From Syntrophomonadaceae bacterium (GTDB lineage: Bacteria > Bacillota > Dethiobacteria > DTU022), in the NCBI GenBank assembly GCA_007126465.1, contig SLBE01000133.1:1-14175 (forward strand): a stretch of 14,175 nucleotides of DNA, written 5' to 3'. The notes beneath the pieces are model-generated. The model saw only the letters and a list, made by a program, of their open reading frames with translations. It was not told where the DNA came from and searched no databases. The translations under genes and the position numbers were made by a program. Of the stretch, positions 1 to 5,823 are shown piece by piece (position 1 is the stretch's first letter; every line of letters begins with the position of its first letter).

Positions 1-1384
1 CCCGCTGCAGAACAGGCTCGGATACGCCATCTTTCAGGTGACCGGCCACGTTGGACACCAACCGGTCACGCTGATCATCGTTCATGACCTCGCGCACCAG
101 GGTGCCCGGTTGGCCGAAATCGTCATCGTCCTTGCGCAAGGTGTAGGCGGCGCGGACAAACTCCCCATCGGCACTCCAGACAGCCTCTTCAGGATACTTC
201 TTCGGGTCGGCCTCGGGACCGCCCTTGGAGTTGGGTGCATAGACCGGGTCGGAGACATTATCAATTCTCATCTTGCCACCCTTGCTGTAACTGTGCACCG
301 AGCTCTTCGGACGGTTAACCGGTATCTGCTTGTAGTTGACGCCCAGGCGTGCCCGGTGAGCGTCGGCGTAGGAAACCAGGCGGGCAAGCAGCATTTTGTC
401 CGGGCTGGGACCGATCCCCGGGATTAGACTGTTCGGCTCGAATGCAGCCTGCTCTATCTCACTGTGAAAATCGCCGGGATTGCGATTAAGCGTGAGCCGT
501 CCCACTTCATGGAGGGGGTAGTCCCCATGAGGCCAGACCTTGGTAAGATCAAACGGGTTAAACCGGTAGGTCTCAGCTTCTTTAAAGGGCATGATCTGGA
601 CTTTCAGAGTCCAGCTGGGGAAATCCCCCTGCTTGATCGCATTAAATAGGTCGCGGCGGTGGTAGTCGGCATCTTCACCGGCAATCCGGTCGGCCTCCTC
701 CTGGGTGAGGTATTCAATGCCCTGGTCGGTCTTGAAGTGGTATTTCACCCAGAATCGCTCGCCCTTGGCATTGACCCACATATAAGTGTGGCTCGTGTAG
801 CCGTTCATATGCCGATAGCTCCTGGGGACCCCGCGGTCGCTCATCAGTATGGTGACCTGATGGGCAGTTTCGGGCGACAGGGTCCAGAAATCCCACTGCA
901 TGTCGTTATCCCGCAGTCCGCTGTCCGCGCGGCGCTTCTGGGAGTGAATAAAGTGCTGGAATTTCATCGGATCTCGCACGAAGAAAACAGGTGTGTTATT
1001 CCCCACCATATCGTAGTTGCCATCGTTGGTGTAGAACTTGAGGGCAAAGCCACGTACGTCCCTCCAGGTGTCGGGGCTACCGCTTTCACCGGCTACCGTG
1101 GAAAACCTGGCCAGCACTTCGGTCTTCGTACCCGGTTGGAATACACTGGCCTTGGTATAGGCACTGACGTCCCCGGTTACTTCAAAATGTCCGAAGGCTC
1201 CCGAGCCCTTAGCATGGGGCTGGCGGTCCGGGATCATCTCACGGTTAAAGTTGGCCATCTGTTCAAATAGGTAATGATCTTGTAGCAGAACGGGTCCGTC
1301 GGGTCCAACGGTAAGGGAAAATTCGTCGCTGGATACAGGATTACCAGCATCATTAGTTGTAGGCTTACGGTCCTTCTCGCTCAT
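1..1384 (-). CDS. katA: Monofunctional haem catalase, C-terminus cut by window edge
   Basis: Breaks down hydrogen peroxide to water and oxygen in the cytoplasm. I translated one uninterrupted frame of 461 codons from the ATG at 1384 to the window edge. Clade landmarks seen: the distal haem-pocket histidine in RQPHAKGSGAFG (His57), the GNNTPVFFVRDP block carrying the conserved pocket Asn, and the proximal haem-ligand tyrosine in RLVSYADAHRARLG (Tyr339). Small-subunit catalases are usually about 480-500 residues, so only a few dozen C-terminal residues should be missing. The start has a strong ribosome binding site, AAGGAGGT at 1398-1391, six bases before ATG. The gene looks more GC-rich than its neighbours: bases 1-60 contain 37 G+C. 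It is monocistronic at its 5' side, because the tmRNA terminator lies upstream. The family is certain; the symbol is by analogy, since katA and katE-type small-subunit enzymes are not separable here. Confidence 0.95.
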   Translation of the reverse strand, partial: MSEKDRKPTTNDAGNPVSSDEFSLTVGPDGPVLLQDHYLFEQMANFNREMIPDRQPHAKGSGAFGHFEVTGDVSAYTKASVFQPGTKTEVLARFSTVAGESGSPDTWRDVRGFALKFYTNDGNYDMVGNNTPVFFVRDPMKFQHFIHSQKRRADSGLRDNDMQWDFWTLSPETAHQVTILMSDRGVPRSYRHMNGYTSHTYMWVNAKGERFWVKYHFKTDQGIEYLTQEEADRIAGEDADYHRRDLFNAIKQGDFPSWTLKVQIMPFKEAETYRFNPFDLTKVWPHGDYPLHEVGRLTLNRNPGDFHSEIEQAAFEPNSLIPGIGPSPDKMLLARLVSYADAHRARLGVNYKQIPVNRPKSSVHSYSKGGKMRIDNVSDPVYAPNSKGGPEADPKKYPEEAVWSADGEFVRAAYTLRKDDDDFGQPGTLVREVMNDDQRDRLVSNVAGHLKDGVSEPVLQR

Positions 1385-1407
1385 TATATTACCTCCTTGT
1401 AAAATCG

Positions 1408-1424
1408 AAATAGTTTTTCTATTT
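1408..1424. repeat. Small inverted repeat between catalase promoter and RBS
   Basis: AAATAG (1408-1413) and CTATTT (1419-1424) form a perfect 6-bp inverted repeat around a 5-base T spacer. It overlaps the expected transcription start of the catalase gene, a usual position for a repressor operator. It does not match the PerR box TTATAATnATTATAA well, so no regulator is assigned. AT-rich sequence makes chance occurrence possible. Confidence 0.3.
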
Positions 1425-1429
1425 AGTTT

Positions 1430-1459
1430 ATAATACTACACTTTCCTGCGGCAGATCAA
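1430..1459 (-). promoter_or_regulatory. Candidate sigma-A promoter of the catalase gene
   Basis: On the minus strand a -35-like TTGATC (1459-1454) is followed after 18 bp by TATTAT (1435-1430), 5 of 6 matches to the -10 consensus. It lies between the tmRNA terminator and the catalase ribosome binding site, where a promoter is required. The -35 is imperfect, so this remains a candidate. Confidence 0.4.
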
Positions 1460-1493
1460 GCATTCCTGGATCATGGTTCTTTGTGCTGTACAG

Positions 1494-1522
1494 CAAAATG
1501 CGAGCCTGTTTAAGGCTCGCAT
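1494..1522 (-). terminator. Rho-independent terminator of ssrA
   Basis: A 9-bp stem (ATGCGAGCC / GGCTCGCAT, arms 1522-1514 and 1506-1498) with a 7-base loop is followed on the minus strand by ATTTTG. It begins 17 nt beyond the tmRNA 3' CCA. A matching run of A residues on the other side could make it bidirectional. Confidence 0.8.
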
Positions 1523-1538
1523 GTTTTAGCTCTTTAAT

Positions 1539-1892
1539 TGGTGGAGGCGGCGGGAGTCGAACCCGCGTCCGAAGGCTCAGCTACAGGAGTTTCTACAAGC
1601 TTAGTTCCGGCTTTAGGTTTCGCGCTGCTGGCTCCCCGGAACAGGATCCTTTAGCGCTAGTCCCTTTAGAATTCCCGTTATCGCGGTGGGACAGCCGCTG
1701 CAACGGTAGACCGGTTAATTGACACCCCTGATCTTTCCCCCGGCCGAGGAAAGGAGGGATGCGCTACTTTTTATTAAGCAGCGAGTGCGTAATTCGGTTT
1801 GGCGTTTATAGCCGTTCCATGTTTTATCCAGGTCATGGTCCTGGACTTGCCACTCCTGCGTCTACAACCCCCGTCGAATCCAAAACGCCCCC
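1539..1892 (-). ncRNA. ssrA: tmRNA (transfer-messenger RNA)
   Basis: Rescues ribosomes stalled on broken mRNAs together with SmpB, adding a degradation tag to the nascent chain. The 5' end at 1892 begins GGGGGCG, then TTTTGGATTCGACGGG, the conserved tmRNA 5' sequence. The 3' end carries the T-arm GGGTTCGACTCCC and finishes GCCTCCACCA with encoded CCA at 1541-1539. The 5' GGGGGCG pairs with 3' CGCCTCC (one G-U pair) as the acceptor stem. Length is 354 nt, normal for one-piece tmRNA. It lies directly downstream of smpB but has its own strong promoter and a terminator. The annotation is certain; each end is fixed by the acceptor stem. Confidence 0.97.
1774..1803 (-). other. tmRNA tag reading frame, (A)AKPNYALAA
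   Basis: Inside the tmRNA the frame GCC AAA CCG AAT TAC GCA CTC GCT GCT TAA encodes AKPNYALAA, followed at once by a second TAA. With the tRNA-borne alanine the tag would be AAKPNYALAA. The YALAA end is the classic ClpXP recognition tail. The resume codon GCC at 1803 is inferred from the usual Ala start and the preceding TATAAAC; up to three further in-frame sense codons upstream (GCT ATA AAC) make the exact first residue uncertain. Confidence 0.8.
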
Positions 1893-1927
1893 AAGTCTTA
1901 AAAATCTTTTCCTTTAACTACATATAT

Positions 1928-1956
1928 ATTATACCTGTAAAACTGGCTTTTTTCAA
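1928..1956 (-). promoter_or_regulatory. Sigma-A promoter of ssrA
   Basis: TTGAAA (1956-1951), a 17-bp spacer and a perfect TATAAT (1933-1928) lie between the smpB stop codon and the tmRNA 5' end. Transcription would begin near 1921, leaving a leader of roughly 30 nt to be removed by RNase P. One of the best promoter matches in the window. Confidence 0.85.
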
Positions 1957-1968
1957 CATCCGGCAGGA

Positions 1969-2427
1969 TTATTCTTCCTTTTGCCTGCGCCGAAATTCTC
2001 TTTCAATCTCACGCTTACTGTCCCGCTCGGCTATATCACGCCTCTTGTCATACTGTTTTTTGCCCCTGGCCAGTCCCAGCTCAATTTTAACCAGGCCACG
2101 GGTAAGGTATATTTTTAGCGGAATCAGGGCGAGACCTTTTTCCTGGGTTTTACCGGCCAGGCGCCCAATTTCAGATTTATGCATCAATAGCTTCCGAACT
2201 CGCAGCGGATCGTGATTATAGCGATTGCCGGGATCATAAGGGCTGATATGCATATTGTAGAGAAACAGCTCGCTTCCCTCAACCCGGGCATAACTATCCT
2301 TTAGGTTAACACGGCTGTTACGAATAGATTTAACCTCTGTTCCGGTCAAAACAATCCCGGCTTCATAGGCTTCTTCAATATGATAGTCGTGCCAGGCTTT
2401 GCGATTTTTACTGATTACTTTTTCCAC
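1969..2427 (-). CDS. smpB: SsrA-binding protein SmpB
   Basis: Binds the tRNA-like part of tmRNA and places it in the empty A site of stalled ribosomes. The 152-residue product has the full family length. It opens with KVISKNRKAWHDYHI, contains the hallmark GIVLTGTEVKSIRNSRVNLKD, and ends in a lysine/arginine-rich tail (DKRRDIAERDSKREIEREFR) that enters the mRNA channel in known SmpB proteins. The start is GTG at 2427: an in-frame TAG lies two codons upstream and no other start is near. The Shine-Dalgarno match is poor (GGCGGGA about 10 bases upstream), suggesting modest translation. The tmRNA gene follows directly, the common smpB-ssrA pairing. In most Firmicutes rnr is immediately upstream; here a nitroreductase gene intervenes. 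Confidence 0.97.
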   Translation of the reverse strand: MEKVISKNRKAWHDYHIEEAYEAGIVLTGTEVKSIRNSRVNLKDSYARVEGSELFLYNMHISPYDPGNRYNHDPLRVRKLLMHKSEIGRLAGKTQEKGLALIPLKIYLTRGLVKIELGLARGKKQYDKRRDIAERDSKREIEREFRRRQKEE

Positions 2428-2466
2428 TGTCTATGATCCCGCCGTTCTACAGGTTAAAATATCCTT

Positions 2467-2495
2467 ATTATATTGCAACTACCCAGCCTGCTTAA
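2467..2495 (-). promoter_or_regulatory. Possible smpB promoter overlapping the inverted-repeat element
   Basis: A perfect TATAAT (2472-2467) is preceded at 17 bp by TTAAGC (2495-2490), only 3 of 6 matches to TTGACA. The -35 region falls inside one terminal repeat of the neighbouring 118-bp element, so that element may contribute to smpB transcription. The -10 is good and the -35 is weak. Confidence 0.4.
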
Positions 2496-2601
2496 GAAAG
2501 CTGAAGCGAGCATAAAGTGCAGGCATGGAAATGCCGGTGAAACTAAACCGGTGCAGTTCCAGCCTTAACGATCAGCAAGCGAAGTTTTCTTAAGCAGGCT
2601 G
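2484..2601. repeat. 118-bp element with perfect 16-bp terminal inverted repeats
   Basis: CAGCCTGCTTAAGAAA (2484-2499) is repeated exactly in inverted orientation at 2586-2601. The 86-nt interior has further local pairing: GGCAT/ATGCC around a 4-base loop, and CCGGT/ACCGG around an 8-base loop next to it. It fills most of the gap between the nitroreductase and smpB genes. No coding capacity, no obvious target-site duplication and no U-tract were seen. It could be a MITE-like insertion or a structured RNA in the smpB leader or nitroreductase trailer. I do not recognise a riboswitch class in it. Confidence 0.75.
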
Positions 2602-2621
2602 ATCAGTGGCATTATTTTTTA

Positions 2622-3158
2622 TTACAAAGGGTTTCCCCATTCTTCAGCATAAACAATTTCTTTTAAATCCTTGCGAGGTTTCTCTGAAGGCTGCTTTTCC
2701 GGAACACCAAGTGGTGTCAGACCAACAATTCTCTGATCTTCAGGTACAGAACAAGCTTCCCGCGCTTTATCTTCATCAAACCAGGCTACCCAGCAGGTTC
2801 CCAGGCCTTCGGCATGAGCGGCCAGCATCAGCTGCTGCATGGCCAACCCGGCATCAAGCAGGTAATATTCTTTGTCGTCCTGCTTCCCCGACTCTGCAGG
2901 ATCGGCACAAAGGACCAGAACAACTGGTGCGGTTTCTCCCACCGCTTTCCTGGCAGGGTTATTCTCAGGCATGCTTTCTGCCAGTTTTTTCTTTTTTTCA
3001 GGATCCCGAACCACGATAAATGTCCAGCACTGCTGGTTACTCCATGAGGGGGCAATCCGGGCCGCTTCCAGAACTTTTTCCAGCTTATCTGCACCCACAT
3101 CTTCATTGTTGTACTTTCTTACACTGCGCCTGTTTTTTAAAACTTCATAAAGCTCCAT
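2622..3158 (-). CDS. Nitroreductase-family FMN oxidoreductase
   Basis: Predicted flavoprotein that uses NAD(P)H to reduce nitro compounds, quinones or similar acceptors; the substrate cannot be read from sequence. The 178-residue product starts MELYEVLKNRRSVRKY, the family's FMN-phosphate-binding Arg motif (Arg10, Arg11, Arg14). It continues with PSWSNQQCWTFIVV, which lines the flavin site, and LAMQQLMLAAHAEGLGTCWV, the conserved central helix and glycine turn. The length is typical of short members. Start: ATG at 3158 with GGGAGGT seven bases upstream. It has its own promoter and ends with tandem TAA codons. It sits between rnr and smpB, which are usually adjacent, so it may be an insertion into a conserved block. 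Confidence 0.9.
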   Translation of the reverse strand: MELYEVLKNRRSVRKYNNEDVGADKLEKVLEAARIAPSWSNQQCWTFIVVRDPEKKKKLAESMPENNPARKAVGETAPVVLVLCADPAESGKQDDKEYYLLDAGLAMQQLMLAAHAEGLGTCWVAWFDEDKAREACSVPEDQRIVGLTPLGVPEKQPSEKPRKDLKEIVYAEEWGNPL

Positions 3159-3177
3159 AGGACATACCTCCCAAATT

Positions 3178-3206
3178 TATAATTTTATCAATAGAAAAGT
3201 TGTCAA
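3178..3206 (-). promoter_or_regulatory. Sigma-A promoter of the nitroreductase gene
   Basis: A perfect TTGACA (3206-3201), a 17-bp spacer and ATTATA (3183-3178; TTATAA if one base further) lie 20 bp upstream of the start codon. The -35 hexamer is part of the second arm of the rnr terminator hairpin. Confidence 0.65.
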
Positions 3207-3227
3207 CAACCCCGTGCCCTTGACAAC
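3190..3227 (-). terminator. Rho-independent terminator of rnr
   Basis: GTTGTCAA (3227-3220) and TTGACAAC (3206-3199) form a perfect 8-bp stem with a 13-nt loop, followed on the minus strand by TTTTCTATT. It starts 12 nt after the rnr stop codon. The large loop and AT-rich stem suggest moderate strength. Confidence 0.65.
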
Positions 3228-3239
3228 CCTTGGCAATTT

Positions 3240-5393
3240 TTAGTTTTCCGGGGCAGGGGCGAAGGTGACTTTGCCTTCTTCGCGGTTCGCCTTTACTACC
3301 TGCACATCAATTATATCACCGAGGCGATAATTCTTCCGGGTTCGCTCACCGGTGAGGGATGCGGCCTTCTCGTTGTAGAAGAAATAATCATCACCTAAAT
3401 CACCAATCGGAATCATTCCTTCTACGGTATTATCCAGTTCTACAAATATCCCGAAATTAGCTACTCCGTTAATAATACCGGTATATATTTCTCCAATTTT
3501 TTGTTCCATGTACTGAGCTTTTTTCACCTCGATACTGGCTCGCTCCGCTTCAACTGCCGCCCTCTCTCTTTCCGATGACTGCTCGGCAATACCGGGCAGG
3601 CGGGATTGCAGGCGGCTGATTTTTTCCTGAGTAATACCGCCGTCAAGGTGCTGTTTTAAAATGCGGTGCACCATCAGGTCGGGATAACGCCTGATTGGTG
3701 AAGTAAAGTGACAGTAGCATTTTGAAGCCAGTCCAAAGTGCCCGTCATTTGTCGCACTATAACGGGCCTGGGGCAGTGAGCGCAGCACCAGGTAGCGGAC
3801 CAGTCTTTCGTTAGGTTCGCCCTTCGTATCTTCGAGCAATTTATTTAAATGTTTCGGCTTGAGGACCTTGATGTTCCTGGCCGCCTTGATATTCATCAGG
3901 GTTAGCGTTTCTCTTAGCATCAACAATTTTTCTTCGGTTGGCACGGCATGAACCCGGTAAACGCAGGGCACTTCACTCTCACTCAGATAAGAAGCCACTG
4001 TTTCGTTACAGTAAATCATGAATTCTTCGATCAGCGATTCGGACCGGCCCATGGTCCGTTTTTCTATCGCTTGAGGGATACCATCGTCATCTGTTATAAT
4101 GCGGGCTTCCGGCAGGTCAAGATCAAGGGTTCCCCTCTCTGCGCGGCGCTGTCTCAATATTGCGGCCAGACGATCCATCCTGTCAATCATTTCCGGCACT
4201 GCTGCATCCTTAAAAGCCGATTCACCTTTTTCTTTTTCCAGGTAAGCTTCAACCTGCTTATAGGTCAGGCGCTCAGCCACCCTGATCACACTGGTTGTAT
4301 AGTCAGCAGCAACCATATCTCCACTGCTGTCTATATCCATGAAAACAGAAACCGCCAGGCGATCTTTATCTGCCTGCAGGCTGCAAAGATTCTCAGATAG
4401 AGTCGGGGGCAGCATATGAATGACCCGATCAACCAGGTATATACTAGTTCCCCGCTTCAGGGCTTCACGATCCAGGGGCTTGCCCGAGCGAACGTAATGT
4501 GAGACATCGGCTATATGAACACCAAGACGCAAATTCCCTTCTTCAGTTTCTTCGAGTGAAACGGCATCATCAAAATCTTTGGCCGTTTCATCATCGATAG
4601 TAACCATTTTCAGATCGCGCAAATCTCTGCGCCCTGCTTCTTCCAGCTGCTGAGTGATTTTATCTTCACCTGGCAGTGCTTCTACTTCATTTAATACTTT
4701 TGCGGGGTGCTCACCCGGCAGCTCATAACGATGCTTGAAAGCCAGGCGTTCCGTTTGAATGCTGCCGGGAGAACCAAGGTGATCAACTACCCGGCCGCGG
4801 GAAGGCATCCTGCCATGCACCCACTCTTCAACTTCGACGATTACTTTATCTCCCGGTTCAACCTGCTTCACATTCTTTGCAGAAACCTGGACTTCACCGG
4901 GATAACGTTGATCATCCGGAACAACATAATACTTTTTGCCTTTACGCTGCAGGGTCCCAACCAGGCGGCGCTGACCACGCTTGATAATACCAATCACGGT
5001 ACCTTCCCGGCGGCGCTTCTCTTTTCTTTTTTTGTCTACCTGAACAACAACCCTGTCCCCATGGGCAGCGTTTTTCAATTTCTCGGAACTGATAAAGACG
5101 TCTTCTTCCTGGAGGTCCGGGCGGAGAAAAGCAAAGCCGCGGCGGTTACCCTCCAATACTCCCGTAACATAGCCCAGCCTTTCCGGTAAGCCGTAACGGC
5201 CGCTTCCGGTTTGAACTAGAAGACCCTCATCTAGCATCTTCTTTATTTCACCAAGGACTATATTTTGATCATGTTTTTGCATCCCGAGCTCATTTATAAC
5301 CTGGGGCAGAGTCAATGATTTTTGCTTGTGGCTCTTAAGGACTTCCTGAATCCTTTCCCGCAACTTCCCGGATACATTAATTCTCTTCTTCAT
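3240..5393 (-). CDS. rnr: Ribonuclease R, 3'-5' exoribonuclease
   Basis: Processive RNase II/R-family hydrolytic exonuclease that degrades structured RNA, including non-stop mRNAs released by tmRNA. The 717-residue product shows an N-terminal winged helix (about 10-65), cold-shock-like domains (about 70-205), and the RNB catalytic domain opening with IDDETAKDFDDAVSL. Metal-binding aspartates there are Asp267, Asp273, Asp275 and Asp276. A late conserved block reads CHFTSPIRRYPDLMVHR (561-577), and a C-terminal S1 domain (about 634-710) contains GEIYTGIINGVANFGIFVEL. It lacks the long basic tail of E. coli RNase R, as other short Firmicutes forms do. Start: ATG at 5393; AAGGAG lies 13 bases upstream, rather far, so initiation may be modest. 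It follows secG across a strong terminator and has a candidate promoter of its own. Confidence 0.97.
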   Translation of the reverse strand: MKKRINVSGKLRERIQEVLKSHKQKSLTLPQVINELGMQKHDQNIVLGEIKKMLDEGLLVQTGSGRYGLPERLGYVTGVLEGNRRGFAFLRPDLQEEDVFISSEKLKNAAHGDRVVVQVDKKRKEKRRREGTVIGIIKRGQRRLVGTLQRKGKKYYVVPDDQRYPGEVQVSAKNVKQVEPGDKVIVEVEEWVHGRMPSRGRVVDHLGSPGSIQTERLAFKHRYELPGEHPAKVLNEVEALPGEDKITQQLEEAGRRDLRDLKMVTIDDETAKDFDDAVSLEETEEGNLRLGVHIADVSHYVRSGKPLDREALKRGTSIYLVDRVIHMLPPTLSENLCSLQADKDRLAVSVFMDIDSSGDMVAADYTTSVIRVAERLTYKQVEAYLEKEKGESAFKDAAVPEMIDRMDRLAAILRQRRAERGTLDLDLPEARIITDDDGIPQAIEKRTMGRSESLIEEFMIYCNETVASYLSESEVPCVYRVHAVPTEEKLLMLRETLTLMNIKAARNIKVLKPKHLNKLLEDTKGEPNERLVRYLVLRSLPQARYSATNDGHFGLASKCYCHFTSPIRRYPDLMVHRILKQHLDGGITQEKISRLQSRLPGIAEQSSERERAAVEAERASIEVKKAQYMEQKIGEIYTGIINGVANFGIFVELDNTVEGMIPIGDLGDDYFFYNEKAASLTGERTRKNYRLGDIIDVQVVKANREEGKVTFAPAPEN

Positions 5394-5435
5394 TAAAATG
5401 TTACAACTCCTTAAACAGCAGAACTTATACTATTA

Positions 5436-5464
5436 ATTATAGATCTGATTTCTCTAAATGAAAA
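5436..5464 (-). promoter_or_regulatory. Candidate promoter of rnr
   Basis: A perfect TATAAT (5441-5436) is preceded at 17 bp by TTTTCA (5464-5459), 4 of 6 matches to TTGACA. The -35 overlaps the U-tract of the secG terminator, so the two signals share DNA. Confidence 0.5.
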
Positions 5465-5492
5465 GGCAGGGATGCTTTTTAGCTCCCCTGCC
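5461..5492 (-). terminator. Rho-independent terminator of secG
   Basis: GGCAGGG (5492-5486) pairs with CCCTGCC (5471-5465), and the stem extends inward through AGC/GCT with a small internal loop. It is followed on the minus strand by TTTTCATTT. It lies 30 nt after the secG stop codon, and its GC-rich stem should end most transcripts before rnr. Confidence 0.85.
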
Positions 5493-5522
5493 GGTTTTAC
5501 CTGCCAGTATTTTACTAAAAAA

Positions 5523-5747
5523 TTATTCAACCACTACAAGTGCAATCGTCAAAAGCATAAAAGCTATCGCGACATAAGTTGTTACCTTACCCAGCTTCTC
5601 ATCAAGGCCTTTTTTCTTGCCAACCAGGGATTGCGCTCCCCCGGCTATCGCGCCAAGTCCGGCGCTGCGGCCTGACTGAAGCAGCACACTGGCAATAAGG
5701 GCGAGACATAAAATTAAGTATATTATTGTTAAGACCGTTCCCAGCAT
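5523..5747 (-). CDS. secG: Protein-export membrane protein SecG
   Basis: Small subunit of the SecYEG translocon in the cytoplasmic membrane, which assists SecA-driven protein export. The 74-residue product has two hydrophobic segments (about 3-23 and 54-73). They are joined by a glycine-rich loop with the family signature VLLQSGRSAGLGAIAGG and a basic stretch GKKKG. Length matches the short Firmicutes SecG. Start: ATG at 5747 with GGGGGT nine bases upstream. It sits between eno and rnr, its usual position in Firmicutes, and is bracketed by its own promoter and a strong terminator, so it is probably monocistronic or shares only read-through from eno. Confidence 0.95.
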   Translation of the reverse strand: MLGTVLTIIYLILCLALIASVLLQSGRSAGLGAIAGGAQSLVGKKKGLDEKLGKVTTYVAIAFMLLTIALVVVE

Positions 5748-5789
5748 TTGAAATTACCCCCATTAACTCTTCACTTATCAGCAAACGAT

Positions 5790-5818
5790 ATTCTAACATA
5801 AAAAATCCATTTTGTAAA
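5790..5818 (-). promoter_or_regulatory. Sigma-A promoter of secG
   Basis: TTTACA (5818-5813), a 17-bp spacer and TAGAAT (5795-5790) start five bases beyond the eno stop codon. Each hexamer has 5 of 6 consensus matches. No terminator separates it from eno, so read-through from the glycolytic run is also possible. Confidence 0.7.
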
Positions 5819-5823
5819 ACAAA

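Noticed and set aside
659..1270. Long plus-strand open frame of 203 codons inside the catalase region, and shorter ones at 38-427 and 464-649
   Set aside because: They are antisense to a continuous catalase frame with clear active-site motifs; GC-rich coding DNA commonly leaves such shadows.
1483..1722. Plus-strand open frame across the ssrA 3' half
   Set aside because: It overlaps the tmRNA and its terminator and encodes no recognisable protein.
2484..2601. Riboswitch, T-box or retron interpretation of the inverted-repeat element
   Set aside because: None of the conserved core sequences of the common riboswitch classes or T-box could be seen, and no reverse transcriptase gene is present to support a retron.
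5804..5822. Small TTTGT/ACAAA hairpin after eno as a terminator
   Set aside because: The stem is only 5 AT-rich base pairs without a proper U-tract, and it overlaps the better-supported secG promoter.
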